A stretch of 64,000 bases of DNA. It comes from Ruegeria sp. A3M17. GTDB taxonomy: Bacteria > Pseudomonadota > Alphaproteobacteria > Rhodobacterales > Rhodobacteraceae. The DNA lies in NCBI RefSeq assembly GCF_003318255.1, contig NZ_QOCF01000025.1:113643-177642 (forward strand). The letters are read 5' to 3'. The notes below the pieces were generated by a model. The model made no database searches, was not told where the DNA came from, and saw only the letters and a list, made by a program, of their open reading frames with translations. Below are positions 16,935 through 26,328 of the stretch, in pieces. A program made the translations under genes and the position numbers. Positions within the stretch are counted from its first letter, which is position 1. Each line of letters begins with the position of its first letter.

Positions 16935-18713
16935 TTATTCCGCGGCCTCTAGGCCGTCGCTTCCCAGTATCGGCAACTGCATCTCGAACACGGCCCCGCC
17001 CTGCGGGCTGTTTCGTGCAGTCAGCCGTCCACCATGGTCGTTCACGATCCCGGATGAGATGGCAAGCCCCAGACCGACCCCGTCGCCGGGCTGTTTCGTA
17101 GTATAGAACGGTTCGAACAAGTTTTCGATGTCCTCGATTCCATGGCCGTTATCGCGCACTGTCAGCACCGCCGTCTCGCCTGCTGCCAGTATGATTTCGA
17201 GATCCGGTTCGGATACTGATTTGGTAGCGTCCAGCGCATTGCGCAAGAGGTTCACCATCACCTGCTCGATCCGCATCCGGTCGCCCATGACCGACACCGG
17301 TTCGTCGGGCAGTATCTGGGTGATCTTGACGTGACGCTGGCGCAGTTGCGGCTCCATCATGGACAGGGACGATGCCAGTGCTTCACTAAGGTTTACTGGG
17401 GAAAACGTATCCGCACCCTTCCGCGCATAGGATTTGAGCTGACGGGTAATCGCCCCCATCCTTTCGATCAGACCATCGATCCGACCAAAGCTTGCCAGCG
17501 CCTCTTCCGGCCTATTCCGACGCAGCAAAAGACGCGCGCCAGCCAGGTAGGTCTTCATTGCAGCCAGAGGTTGATTTAGCTCGTGACTCACGGCCGCCGA
17601 CATCTCGCCCAAAGCGGCCAGTTTCGAGCTTTGCGCCAGCGTCTGTTCGGCAACTTCCAGTGTTTTTTCAACCCGTTCCCGCTCAGCAATTTCCCGCTTT
17701 AGCCTTGAGTTCAATGCGCGAAGCTCTGCCGACTCGCGCTGGAACAACGCCATGCGGAACGTGGCTCGACGGCTAAGCGCGTAGAAGGCCAAGGCCAGAA
17801 GAATCGCAAAACCCATGATCTCAAGCGCGATAACACTGTTCACCTTTTCCCGAATCGACTCGTAAGTGGTGAACGAGGTCATTTTCCATCCCCGGAACGG
17901 GATGCGCGTTGCCATCCGCATCACTGCTTCGCCCTGCAAGTAGGCGTCTGGCGGCAACGCGGTCCAGTCTGTCGTGGCACGAATTGCACGCTGGATAGCA
18001 CCTTGCGCAGGTTGGCGAAGCAATGCAGCGCTTTCCTCAAGCCCCCGCCATTGCGGTTCAGTCGACAGAATGATCGTTCCGGTACTGTCCGTCACCATCA
18101 CAGCGTCGGAAATACCTGCCCAGGCGCGCTCGAATTTCTGCAGGTCAACTTCGACCACGATAACGCCCAGAACCTCGGCATTGGCCTCCATTCGTCTTGA
18201 ATAGACAAAGCTGTAGCCGCCCGATTCCTTTTCAATAACCGTGAAGATCGTCGAATTCGCCCGCACCGCATCAATGAAATACGGCGAACTCCGGTGTGGC
18301 TCGCCCAAGCGCGCACGATCAGTGGCCGCAACGGTACGTCCATCACCGTCCAGCAACATCAGCGAGGCCGCACCGATCTCTTCAACAAACGAGATCAAAC
18401 GCTGGGTGGACAGCGAATAGTCACTGGACTGCAGCGCGGAAATCAACGTGGGGTCGCGCGCTAATAGCTGCGGAACAATTGCATTTCGGCGCAGTTCGCT
18501 CAGCAAATTGCCTGAGTACAGTGCCAGCCGCACTTCGGCCCGGTTTCGCGTGGATTCGGTAAACCGGTCCGTCAGCAGCCGGTTGGTCACGTAAACCGTG
18601 GTGACTGTAGCGATCAAAAGAAAGAGAACCGCCAAGCGCAGCCGCCAACCCAATGGCGCACCACGAAACGGTTTTGTCAGAAAGGACCAGCCAGAGCGAA
18701 CTTCGGAACTCAT
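16935..18713 (-). CDS. dctB: DctB-like sensor histidine kinase
   Basis: The 592-residue membrane kinase has two transmembrane helices (about 25-44 and 294-315) enclosing a periplasmic double-PAS/Cache-type sensor region of 250 residues (YFIDAVRANSTIFTV, GGYSFVYSRRM). A coiled segment leads to the HisKA domain with His377 in VSHELNQPLAAM. The ATPase domain has its N box (QVMVNLLRNALDA) and G boxes (VRDNGHGIE, GVGLGLAIS). The layout matches DctB sensors of succinate, malate and fumarate. No C4-dicarboxylate transporter gene is adjacent, so the ligand is by homology only. Confidence 0.88.
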   Translation of the reverse strand: MSSEVRSGWSFLTKPFRGAPLGWRLRLAVLFLLIATVTTVYVTNRLLTDRFTESTRNRAEVRLALYSGNLLSELRRNAIVPQLLARDPTLISALQSSDYSLSTQRLISFVEEIGAASLMLLDGDGRTVAATDRARLGEPHRSSPYFIDAVRANSTIFTVIEKESGGYSFVYSRRMEANAEVLGVIVVEVDLQKFERAWAGISDAVMVTDSTGTIILSTEPQWRGLEESAALLRQPAQGAIQRAIRATTDWTALPPDAYLQGEAVMRMATRIPFRGWKMTSFTTYESIREKVNSVIALEIMGFAILLALAFYALSRRATFRMALFQRESAELRALNSRLKREIAERERVEKTLEVAEQTLAQSSKLAALGEMSAAVSHELNQPLAAMKTYLAGARLLLRRNRPEEALASFGRIDGLIERMGAITRQLKSYARKGADTFSPVNLSEALASSLSMMEPQLRQRHVKITQILPDEPVSVMGDRMRIEQVMVNLLRNALDATKSVSEPDLEIILAAGETAVLTVRDNGHGIEDIENLFEPFYTTKQPGDGVGLGLAISSGIVNDHGGRLTARNSPQGGAVFEMQLPILGSDGLEAAE

Positions 18714-18749
18714 CCCGGAAAGTTACGCGGGCTGGATCGTAAGCTCAAG

Positions 18750-19418
18750 TCACGCTGGGGCAAGAACGCCGGATAATGCGCGGAACAATGCCGTTCCGTC
18801 GGTTCCGCCATGGCCGTCATCCGCCGCACGTTCAGGGTGTGGCATCATTCCCAGCACCCGGCGGTTTTCAGACAGGATACCGGCAATATCCCCGACCGAG
18901 CCGTTCGGATTCTCGGTATAGGTGAACGCGACCCGATCCTGATCCTGCAGTTTGGCCAGCGTGGCGTCATCCGCAAAATAGTTGCCATCATGGTGCGCGA
19001 TTGGAATACCGATCACATCACCCGCATTGTAACCTTCGGTGAATGCGCTATCGCTGGTTTCCACCTTCAGGCCGACCGTGCGGCAGATGTATTTCAAACC
19101 GGCATTGCGCAGCAAAGCGCCCGGCAGGATGCCGGTTTCAGTCAGGATCTGGAACCCGTTGCAGACACCAACGGCATAACCGCCACGTTTGGTATGATCG
19201 ACCACGGCCTTGCAGATCGGCGACTGTGCGGCGATGGCGCCGCAGCGCAGGTAGTCGCCGTAGGAAAAGCCGCCCGGAACACCGACGATATCCACGCCTT
19301 CGGGCAGCGCGGCGTCCTTGTGCCAGACCATATCAACCTGAAAACCCGCCTGTTCAAAAGCGACGGCAAGATCCCGGTCACAGTTGGAACCTGGGAATAC
19401 GATGACAGCTGCGCGCAT
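18750..19418 (-). CDS. purQ: Phosphoribosylformylglycinamidine synthase, glutaminase subunit PurQ
   Basis: The 222-residue class I amidotransferase supplies ammonia to PurL in the fourth step of purine synthesis. It starts [16 protein letters not shown] and has [15 protein letters not shown], the nucleophile Cys86 in [11 protein letters not shown] and the His/Glu of MMPHPERA. A longer frame extends upstream to 19499, but the canonical N-terminus and GGAGG about 8 bases before ATG 19418 fix the start. purS is 23 bases upstream; purL is at 38198 on the other strand. Confidence 0.96.
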   Translation of the reverse strand: MRAAVIVFPGSNCDRDLAVAFEQAGFQVDMVWHKDAALPEGVDIVGVPGGFSYGDYLRCGAIAAQSPICKAVVDHTKRGGYAVGVCNGFQILTETGILPGALLRNAGLKYICRTVGLKVETSDSAFTEGYNAGDVIGIPIAHHDGNYFADDATLAKLQDQDRVAFTYTENPNGSVGDIAGILSENRRVLGMMPHPERAADDGHGGTDGTALFRALSGVLAPA

Positions 19419-19441
19419 GGCGGGGCCTCCGGGGATAAGGT

Positions 19442-19672
19442 TCAGACCAGTTCGACTTCGTAGCGTTCGATGACCGTGTTGGCCAACAGCTTTTCGCACA
19501 TCTCGGTGATGTCCGCCTCGGTCGCGCCTTCAGCCAGCTCAAGGTCGATCACCTTGCCCTGCCGCACGCCTTCGACCTGATCAAAGCCCATGGCACCCAA
19601 TGCGTGACGCACCGCCTCACCCTGCGGGTCGAGGACCCCGTTCTTGAGCATCACATGCACACGTGCTTTCAT
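19442..19672 (-). CDS. purS: Phosphoribosylformylglycinamidine synthase subunit PurS
   Basis: The 76-residue protein bridges PurQ and PurL in the three-subunit FGAM synthase. The family pattern is clear: [20 protein letters not shown], then [18 protein letters not shown], then [20 protein letters not shown] 8 bases upstream supports ATG 19672. The short PurL in this window (719 residues) is the type that needs PurS. Confidence 0.95.
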   Translation of the reverse strand: MKARVHVMLKNGVLDPQGEAVRHALGAMGFDQVEGVRQGKVIDLELAEGATEADITEMCEKLLANTVIERYEVELV

Positions 19673-19789
19673 TCTCGCAACTCCAGCTAAGGGCCAATGT
19701 TGCCGGCCCGTTCCGTTGCGCGGGGGATAACGTGCTGAAAGGCGTTCGACAACCCTTGTCAGCACGCAGTTTGACGCAGTTGGTTTTCT

Positions 19790-20452
19790 TCAGCTGCCGC
19801 CCGATAGCCCAGGGTAATGCTTGTCGATTGCGTCGAACGTGCCGGTCAGAACCATCTCAACGGCGACAGCCACCAGAATGATTGCCATCACCCGCGTTAT
19901 TACGTTGATCATCGTGGGTCCAAAAAACCGTGATATCGGATCGGCAAACAACAGCCCTAGTCCAACGATGGCACAAGCGATCAGGACGGCTGACCCAAGC
20001 GTCACAATCTCGGCCCCGTCAGACAGCGTATGGGCAAAGACAATCGTGGTCGCAATCGTGCCCGGACCAATTATTAGCGGAATGGCCAGGGGCACAACGG
20101 CGATATTGCTCTTCTTCTTTGCGCCCGCTTCAACCGCCGCCTGATCCCCTTGCGGGCGGTCGGACGCATTCAACATCGACATGCCGACGCCCAGAATAAT
20201 CAGGCCACCGGCAATCCGAAAGGATGGAATATCAATGCCAAAAACAGCCAGGATTTCCTCACCAATCCCGACGGAAATCAAGGCAACTACTACGACAGTT
20301 CCTGTCACAACCAACGCCACGCGTTTTCGCTCCGCCGGAGAATATCCTTCGGTCATGCTGAGAAAGATCGGTATGCCGTATAGCGGATTAAATATCGCCA
20401 GCAGAGCCGCAAGAAACTTAAGAAAAACTGCCTGATCGAATAGTTCAGCCAT
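19790..20452 (-). CDS. MarC family inner-membrane protein
   Basis: The 220-residue protein has several hydrophobic helices. It has the MarC/UPF0056 patterns LAIFNPLYGIPIFLSMTEGYS near the N-terminus and VPLAIPLIIGPGTIATTIVF in the second half, joined by a polar loop (NASDRPQGDQAAVEAGAKKKS). The function of MarC proteins is unknown; the old link to antibiotic resistance was withdrawn. GTG at 20464 could also start the frame. It sits between purC and purS in the same direction, but a terminator-like hairpin separates it from purC. Confidence 0.88.
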   Translation of the reverse strand: MAELFDQAVFLKFLAALLAIFNPLYGIPIFLSMTEGYSPAERKRVALVVTGTVVVVALISVGIGEEILAVFGIDIPSFRIAGGLIILGVGMSMLNASDRPQGDQAAVEAGAKKKSNIAVVPLAIPLIIGPGTIATTIVFAHTLSDGAEIVTLGSAVLIACAIVGLGLLFADPISRFFGPTMINVITRVMAIILVAVAVEMVLTGTFDAIDKHYPGLSGGS

Positions 20453-20530
20453 TGCTTGAGCCACCGTCCAATTATTTTACCCGACAATGTGAGACAATTG
20501 ATTAGTCTGTCAATTTCACCTTGCAAAGAA

Positions 20531-20560
20531 AAAGCGCTGCAGATGTCCCTGCAACGCTTT
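20531..20560 (-). terminator. Terminator after purC
   Basis: AAAGCG-C-TGCAG and CTGCA-A-CGCTTT form a hairpin with one mismatch and flanking A and T runs. It lies 27 bases past the purC stop on the minus strand. Confidence 0.7.
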
Positions 20561-20586
20561 TGCAATATTACTGACCCACAGGGTGA

Positions 20587-21342
20587 TCAGTTGATCAGCG
20601 TCGGTTTTGGCACGTTGCTTTGCGGCAAAACGCCCAAACGGCGCGCAACTTCGGAATAGGCGTCCGTCAGATTGCCCAGATCGCGGCGGAATACGTCTTT
20701 GTCCAGTTTTTGACCGGTTTCGATATCCCACAGACGACAACTGTCGGGGCTGATTTCGTCTGCTACGATCAAACGCTGAAAATCTCCGTCGTACACGCGA
20801 CCGATCTCGATCTTGAAATCGACCAGACGAATGCCGACGGCCAGCATCATACCGCTCAGGAAGTCATTCACGCGCAGCGCGAGGCTGAGGATATCGTCCA
20901 TGTCCTGTTGGCTGGCCCAGCCAAAAGCGGCGATATGTTCCTCGGTGACCAGCGGATCACCCAGCGCGTCGTCTTTGTAGCAATATTCAACAATCGGGCG
21001 TGGCAGTTGCGTGCCTTCGGCAATACCCAGACGTTTCGACATTGTACCGGCAGCATAGTTGCGAACAATAATTTCAAGCGGAACAATCTCGCAATTGCGG
21101 ACCAATTGCTCGCGCATGTTCAGGCGACGGATGAAATGGGTTGGAACGCCGATCTGGTTGAGGCCGGTCATGAAGTATTCGCTCAGGCGGTTGTTCAACA
21201 CGCCCTTACCGTCGATGACGTCTTTCTTTTCCGCATTGAACGCGGTGGCATCATCCTTGAAATACTGAACAATTGTTCCCGGTTCCGGGCCTTCATACAG
21301 AATTTTGGCCTTACCTTCGTAAATCTTTTTGCGACGCGCCAT
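20587..21342 (-). CDS. purC: Phosphoribosylaminoimidazole-succinocarboxamide synthase
   Basis: The 251-residue SAICAR synthase joins aspartate to CAIR in purine synthesis. Marks are [64 protein letters not shown] and [14 protein letters not shown]. The frame is open further upstream, but AAAGGT before ATG 21342 and the canonical N-terminus set the start. It is divergent from the ATPase zeta gene. Confidence 0.97.
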   Translation of the reverse strand: MARRKKIYEGKAKILYEGPEPGTIVQYFKDDATAFNAEKKDVIDGKGVLNNRLSEYFMTGLNQIGVPTHFIRRLNMREQLVRNCEIVPLEIIVRNYAAGTMSKRLGIAEGTQLPRPIVEYCYKDDALGDPLVTEEHIAAFGWASQQDMDDILSLALRVNDFLSGMMLAVGIRLVDFKIEIGRVYDGDFQRLIVADEISPDSCRLWDIETGQKLDKDVFRRDLGNLTDAYSEVARRLGVLPQSNVPKPTLIN

Positions 21343-21529
21343 GTGCGACCTTTCCAGTCCGGGGCGAGGGAATGAGTCCCTTCGCGTTGGCGCCCTCATA
21401 GTCCAAGCCCCCCTTTCCCGCAAGTTCAGCGGACCGAGAGGCTTTGACGCAGCGCAATTCCCTTGCACAGGCGCTCAGCTATAGTCATATCATCAATTAA
21501 GAAGATGTAAGCTATGAGGTCCGCAAACA

Positions 21530-21847
21530 ATGACCACTTTTGACGAACGCGAAAACGCTTTTGAAGCCAAATTCGCTCATGACGAAGAAATGCAGTTCAA
21601 AGCACAGGCGCGCTGCAACAGATTGTTGGGCCTCTGGGCCGCAGAAAAGATGGGCAAGTCCGGCGAGGATGCCGAAGCCTATGCCAAAACCGTAGTAATC
21701 GCCGATTTCGAAGAGGCCGGGCACGAAGATGTCGTGCGCAAGGTTTCCGGTGACTTGGGCGCGCGGTCGTCCGACGAGGAAATCCGCGCAAAAATGGCCG
21801 AGCTTTTGCCTGAAGCCAAAGCGCAGGTCCTGAGCGAAACCGAATAA
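21530..21847 (+). CDS. F1-ATPase inhibitor zeta subunit (DUF1476)
   Basis: The 105-residue, mostly helical protein matches DUF1476, identified in Paracoccus denitrificans as the zeta subunit that blocks ATP hydrolysis by F1Fo-ATP synthase. The typical opening TTFDEREN..EAKFAHDEEMQFKA is present, followed by RCNRLLGLWAAEKMG and a C-terminal acidic helix. The inhibitory part in the family is the N-terminal segment. The gene is divergent from purC. The ATP synthase genes themselves are not in the window. Confidence 0.92.
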   Translation: MTTFDERENAFEAKFAHDEEMQFKAQARCNRLLGLWAAEKMGKSGEDAEAYAKTVVIADFEEAGHEDVVRKVSGDLGARSSDEEIRAKMAELLPEAKAQVLSETE

Positions 21848-21858
21848 AAAACACTCGG

Positions 21859-21879
21859 CTCATGATCTTCATGAGTTTT
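21859..21879 (+). terminator. Terminator after the zeta subunit gene
   Basis: CTCATGA and TCATGAG form a 7-bp perfect stem with a 3-base loop followed by TTTTA, 11 bases past the stop. Confidence 0.65.
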
Positions 21880-21895
21880 ATGAATTTGATTTGAT

Positions 21896-21930
21896 GCCCC
21901 GGTCATGAGACACGGGGCGTCTCTATTTTT
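21896..21930 (+). promoter_or_regulatory. GC hairpin plus T-run just upstream of bmt (attenuator candidate)
   Basis: GCCCCG and CGGGGC form a stem with an 11-base loop, followed by GTCTCTATTTTT. GAGAC within the loop could alternatively pair with GTCTC. The T-run ends 33 bases before the bmt ATG. It is either a second terminator of the upstream gene or a terminator-like element in the bmt leader. I could not match it to the SAM-II, SAM-V or SAM/SAH aptamer cores. Confidence 0.4.
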
Positions 21931-21963
21931 AACGGCCCCATTCGGCTATTTGGGAATACCCCC

Positions 21964-22980
21964 ATGACAAATGCGCTCAATAAACTTCTGGAAACAAATG
22001 ATGCTTTGCTGGCCGATGGTGCCACGGGCACGAACTTGTTCAATATGGGCCTGCAATCAGGTGACGCGCCCGAGCTGTGGAATGTCGAAGCTCCGGACAA
22101 AATCCGCGCTTTGTACCAAGGCTCGGTTGACGCAGGCAGCGACCTGTTTCTGACCAACACCTTTGGCGGCACATCCGCGCGCCTGAAACTGCACGACGCC
22201 CAGAACCGCGTTGGTGAGTTGAACCGGATCGGTGCCGAACTGGGCCGTGAAGTGGCGGACAAGTCCGGACGCACCGTTGTTGTCGCAGGCTCGGTTGGTC
22301 CGACCGGTGAGATCATGGAGCCGATTGGCAGCCTGTCCCATGCTGGCGCAGTCGAGATGTTTCACGAGCAAGCCGAAGCTTTGAAAGAAGGTGGCGCGGA
22401 CGTTCTATGGGTCGAAACCATCAGCGCACCCGAAGAATTCAGAGCGGCGGCAGAAGCTTTTGCGCTGGCCGACATGCCCTGGTGCGGCACCATGAGCTTT
22501 GACACTGCTGGACGTACTATGATGGGTGTGACCTCGGCCGATCTGGCCCAACTGGTCGAGACCCTGCCCAATCCGCCAATCGCATTTGGGGCCAACTGCG
22601 GCACCGGTGCCTCAGACATCCTGCGCACGGTGCTTGGATTTGCCGCGCAAGGCACGGAACGCCCAGTGATTTCCAAAGGCAACGCGGGCATTCCGAAGTA
22701 TGTCGATGGCCATATCCACTATGACGGCACGCCTGAATTGATGGGTCAGTACGCCGCTATGGCCCGGGATGCGGGTGCCACCATCATCGGCGGGTGCTGT
22801 GGCACCATGCCGGATCACCTGCGCAAAATGCGTGAGGCACTGGACACTACCAGCCGCAGCACGCGCCCGACTTTGGATCAGATCACGGATGCGTTGGGCC
22901 CGTTCACATCGGCCTCGGACGGAACCGAAGCTGATGCGGCAGTGCCTGAGCGGCGCAATCGTCGCCGGCGTCGCGCTTAA
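21964..22980 (+). CDS. bmt: Betaine/homocysteine S-methyltransferase family protein
   Basis: The 338-residue protein belongs to the zinc-dependent homocysteine methyltransferases. It has LADGATGTNLFNMGL at the start, FLTNTFGG, GSVGPTGE, and the zinc ligands in GANCGTG and GGCCGTMPDHL. In marine Roseobacters this type uses glycine betaine or a related methyl donor to remake methionine; the donor cannot be read from sequence. The last 40 residues, ending RRNRRRRRA, are an unstructured basic tail. No ribosome site is strong (TTGGGAATACCCCC before ATG). Confidence 0.85.
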   Translation: MTNALNKLLETNDALLADGATGTNLFNMGLQSGDAPELWNVEAPDKIRALYQGSVDAGSDLFLTNTFGGTSARLKLHDAQNRVGELNRIGAELGREVADKSGRTVVVAGSVGPTGEIMEPIGSLSHAGAVEMFHEQAEALKEGGADVLWVETISAPEEFRAAAEAFALADMPWCGTMSFDTAGRTMMGVTSADLAQLVETLPNPPIAFGANCGTGASDILRTVLGFAAQGTERPVISKGNAGIPKYVDGHIHYDGTPELMGQYAAMARDAGATIIGGCCGTMPDHLRKMREALDTTSRSTRPTLDQITDALGPFTSASDGTEADAAVPERRNRRRRRA

Positions 22981-22985
22981 ACCGA

Positions 22986-23762
22986 TCAGCGCCCCTCGAA
23001 TTTCGGGGGGCGTTTTTCCGTAAAGGCTACGACGCCCTCGGCAAAGTCTCGCGAACGGCCGCAATCACCCTGCAAATGCGCCTCCATCTCCAGTTGCTGC
23101 GGCAAAGTGTTGTCGTAAGTTCCGCGGATCGCCTGTTTGATTGCGCCAAACGCAGTGGTTGGACCGTTTGCCAGATAAGCGGCCCTCTTGCGCCAATGCG
23201 CATCGAATTTGTTGTCAGCGACCGCTTCCCAGATCATGCCCCATTCATCCGCCTGTTTGGCGCTGATCTTGTCGGCAAACAGCGCCGCGCCCATGGCTTT
23301 GGCGAACCCCATCTGGCGTGGCAGGAACCAAGTGCCGCCCGCATCCGGCATCAGGCCGATACGGGAAAACGCCTGCAGGAAATACGCGCTTTCAGTCGCA
23401 ATCACCACATCGGCGCTGAGCGCAATGTTTGCCCCAGCGCCGGCTGCTGGTCCGTTGACCGCTGCGATGGTTGGGACCGGACAGTTGTAGATGGACTCCA
23501 GCATGGGATCGTATTCGTCGCGCAGTGTGCGTTCCAGATCAATCCGGCCAGTGCTGGAAGAATCGCCCAGATCCTGACCGGAGCAGAAGGCGCCCCCTGC
23601 CCCCGTCATCACGATTGCCCGCGCATGCCGGGCCGCGTGTGTCATCGCATGGGTGACCTCGGCCCGCATCTGTGCGGTCAGCGCGTTCATCTTGTCTGGT
23701 CGGTTCAGGGTTACCACTGCCAGATTGTCAGTGATTTCCAGCAGTATAGCCTCATAATCCAT
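22986..23762 (-). CDS. Enoyl-CoA hydratase/isomerase, PaaG-like
   Basis: The 258-residue crotonase-fold protein has the CoA-binding and oxyanion blocks GAGGAFCSGQDLGD and AAVNGPAAGAGANIALSADVV. The stretch FLQAFSRIGLMPDAGGTWFLPRQ is closest to PaaG, the isomerase that turns ring-epoxyphenylacetyl-CoA into an oxepin in phenylacetate breakdown. No other paa gene is nearby, so it may serve another acyl-CoA route. It is convergent with bmt (5 bases between stops). Confidence 0.85.
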   Translation of the reverse strand: MDYEAILLEITDNLAVVTLNRPDKMNALTAQMRAEVTHAMTHAARHARAIVMTGAGGAFCSGQDLGDSSSTGRIDLERTLRDEYDPMLESIYNCPVPTIAAVNGPAAGAGANIALSADVVIATESAYFLQAFSRIGLMPDAGGTWFLPRQMGFAKAMGAALFADKISAKQADEWGMIWEAVADNKFDAHWRKRAAYLANGPTTAFGAIKQAIRGTYDNTLPQQLEMEAHLQGDCGRSRDFAEGVVAFTEKRPPKFEGR

Positions 23763-23837
23763 GTAGTCCTCTCCCCATGCTCACGGCATTGGGGAACCCT
23801 GACTCAATTCAATGCGAAGGGAAAGAAATACGGTGGG

Positions 23838-24293
23838 TCAGTCGTCAAGAATCTGGCGCAGGCGTTCTTTCTCAGCTTCGCTGAGGCCGTCCTTGACTTC
23901 CGTGCCCACCGCCTGAGATCGGTTGCGTAAAAAACTCCAACCTATCACGGTGGCGATCAACAGCATGATCGGACCGGCCAGCCAAAGCATCAGGTTCGCC
24001 CCCGTAACCGTCGGCTTTAACAGAACGTATTCACCATAACGATCCACAATAAAATCGACCGCTTCTTCATCCGTATCACCCGCGACCAGCCGTTCGCGCA
24101 GCAACAAACGTAGGTCGCGGGCAAGTTCGGCATTGCTTTCGTCGATGCTTTCGTTTCGGCAGACAAGGCAGCGCAGGCCGGTGCTCAGGTCACGCGCGCG
24201 TTGCTCCAGGACCGGGTCCTCCAGTACCTCGTCTGGCTGCACCGCAAACAAGGGCGATGCGATCAGGGCGAAAATCAGGATCAGACGCTTCAT
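23838..24293 (-). CDS. ccmH: Cytochrome c maturation protein CcmH (Ccl2-type)
   Basis: The 151-residue protein has a signal peptide (residues 1-18), the haem-ligation complex redox motif LRCLVCRNESIDES (Cys42, Cys45), and a single transmembrane helix near residues 99-120 (NLMLWLAGPIMLLIATVIGW). It reduces the apocytochrome CxxCH thiols before haem attachment. It lacks the C-terminal TPR part, which in Rhodobacter-type bacteria is a separate protein (CcmI). Its start overlaps the ccmF stop by 4 bases. Confidence 0.95.
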   Translation of the reverse strand: MKRLILIFALIASPLFAVQPDEVLEDPVLEQRARDLSTGLRCLVCRNESIDESNAELARDLRLLLRERLVAGDTDEEAVDFIVDRYGEYVLLKPTVTGANLMLWLAGPIMLLIATVIGWSFLRNRSQAVGTEVKDGLSEAEKERLRQILDD

Positions 24294-26254
24294 TCCGCCG
24301 GTACTCCGCCCGAGGGTGCTTTGCGTGCACCCGCTGCCACCCGGAACCTGCGGTCAGTCAAGCTCAGAATCCCGCCCAATGCCATCAGGATACATCCGCC
24401 CCAGATCCAGTTGGCCAGAGGTTTGATGTAGGTCCGCATGACCCAACCACCATCGGCTTGCTGGTCCCCTATCACGACATAGAGGTCGCCCCAAAAGCGA
24501 TAGTCGATCGCCGCCTCGGTAGTAGGCATCCGGGCAACGGGGTAATTGCGTTTCTCGGGATGCAGCGTGCCCATAGACCGCCCGTTCTTTTCAACCTGAA
24601 CATCCGCAGTGGTTGAGAAATAGTTCGGTCCCTTAACTTCGCGGACGTTTCCAAGCGTCAGTGTGAACTGCCCAACTTCATACGGCTGACCGGGCTGCGC
24701 AACGCGGATATCTTCAACCTCCCACGCGGTCAGCCCGGCAATGGCAAAGATAGTCACGCCAAGCCCGGTATGAGCCACCGCTTTACCCCAGTCCGCGCCC
24801 GGCAAGCGGAACAGACGTTGGATGCTGCCCTTGCGACCGGTGCGGCTCCACAAGTCAACGGCCGCACCTAAAGTGATCCAGGCCCCAAGAAACAGTCCGA
24901 TTGGCCCAAGGGCGCTGCGTCCGGTCTGCATAACCCAGACCAACAGGGCCAACGCGACCGACAAGATGAACACATAGCGCAAGGAATAGGCCGTCTTGCC
25001 CAATTTGCCCCGTTTCCACGGCAACATGGACCCTATTGGCAAAGCAATTCCCAAAGCCACCATGAAGGGCGTGAAGGCCGCATTGAAGAATGGCGCCCCG
25101 ACCGAGAGCTTACGGTCAAACGCCATCTCGGCCACCATCGGCCACATCGTTCCGAAGAATACCACAAAACAGCTGACCGCCAGCAGGATGTTGTTTAGAA
25201 TCAACGCGCTTTCGCGGCTGACCACGCTGAACACACCCTTTGCCTCCATCGCTTGTGCGCGGGCCGCGAACAGGGTCAGTGCGCCACCGATGAAGAGCAC
25301 CAGAATGATCAGGATAAAGACGCCGCGTTCCGGGTCATTTGCAAAGGCATGCACAGATGTCAGCAAGCCTGAACGCACGATAAATGTCCCGATCAGCGAA
25401 AAGCCGAATGCGATGATGGCCAAAAGGATGGTCCAGCTTTTCAACGCTTCGCGTTTTTCCACGACGATGGCGGAATGCAACAGGGCAGCGGCCAAAAGCC
25501 ATGGCATGAACGAGGCGTTTTCCACCGGGTCCCAGAACCAGAAACCGCCCCAGCCAAGCTCGTAATAGGCCCACCATGATCCCAGCGCGATGCCAATGGT
25601 CAGGAATATCCACGCGGCCAGCGTCCACGGACGCACCCAGCGGCCCCATGCGGCATCAACGCGCCCTTCGATCAGGGCGGCAACGGCAAAGCTGAAGGCC
25701 ATGCTCAGACCCACATAGCCCAAGTACAAGAACGGTGGGTGGAAGGCCAAGCCGGGGTCCTGCAACAACGGGTTCAGATCGCGACCATCAAACGGGGCAA
25801 CGATCAGCCGGTCAAACGGGTTAGACGTGAACAGGATGAACGCAAAAAAGGCGACCGCAATCATCGATTGTACCGACAAAACCCGCGCTTTCAACGTCGG
25901 TGGCAAGCCACCTCCAAAGAACGCAGCCATCGCTCCGAACAATGACACGATAAGAACCCACAACAGCATCGAGCCCTCGTGGTTTCCCCATGTCCCGCTG
26001 ATCTTGTACAGCATCGGCTTGGCCGAATGGCTGTTCTCGACGACCACACGCAGGGAAAAGTCCGAAGTCACGAACGCCCAGACCAAGGCTCCGAACGAAA
26101 AAGAAACCAGCAAGAACTGGACGATTGCTGCGGGTTCCGCGAGCCCCATCCAGCCGACCCAGCGTTTGGCTGCGCCGATCAAGGGAACGATCGACTGCAC
26201 GATTGCAACGAGGAAAGCGAGGATCAGGGCGAAATGGCCAAGTTCTGTAATCAT
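24290..26254 (-). CDS. ccmF: Cytochrome c haem lyase subunit CcmF
   Basis: The 654-residue multi-helix membrane protein carries the WWD haem-handling motif GSWWAYYELGWGGFWFWDPVENASFMPWL (positions about 25490-25580). It has the CcmF N-terminus MITELGHFALILAF and a periplasmic domain at the end (IRVAQPGQPYEVG, NYPVARMPTTEAAIDYRFWGDLYVV). It takes haem from CcmE and, with CcmH, attaches it to apocytochrome c. The frame is open to 26290; ATG 26254 gives the usual start. The gene follows the holin/endolysin pair at 74 bases. Confidence 0.96.
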   Translation of the reverse strand: MITELGHFALILAFLVAIVQSIVPLIGAAKRWVGWMGLAEPAAIVQFLLVSFSFGALVWAFVTSDFSLRVVVENSHSAKPMLYKISGTWGNHEGSMLLWVLIVSLFGAMAAFFGGGLPPTLKARVLSVQSMIAVAFFAFILFTSNPFDRLIVAPFDGRDLNPLLQDPGLAFHPPFLYLGYVGLSMAFSFAVAALIEGRVDAAWGRWVRPWTLAAWIFLTIGIALGSWWAYYELGWGGFWFWDPVENASFMPWLLAAALLHSAIVVEKREALKSWTILLAIIAFGFSLIGTFIVRSGLLTSVHAFANDPERGVFILIILVLFIGGALTLFAARAQAMEAKGVFSVVSRESALILNNILLAVSCFVVFFGTMWPMVAEMAFDRKLSVGAPFFNAAFTPFMVALGIALPIGSMLPWKRGKLGKTAYSLRYVFILSVALALLVWVMQTGRSALGPIGLFLGAWITLGAAVDLWSRTGRKGSIQRLFRLPGADWGKAVAHTGLGVTIFAIAGLTAWEVEDIRVAQPGQPYEVGQFTLTLGNVREVKGPNYFSTTADVQVEKNGRSMGTLHPEKRNYPVARMPTTEAAIDYRFWGDLYVVIGDQQADGGWVMRTYIKPLANWIWGGCILMALGGILSLTDRRFRVAAGARKAPSGGVPAE

Positions 26255-26328
26255 GCCCCGGATATAATCCTGTTGCGTGACAAGCACCAATCACTTTCGC
26301 CCCCTTGCCGCGAACATAGTGTCGCGGG

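Noticed and set aside
21880..21963. SAM-II, SAM-V or SAM/SAH riboswitch before bmt
   Set aside because: Conserved core sequences of these aptamers are not visible; only a hairpin and T-run remain.
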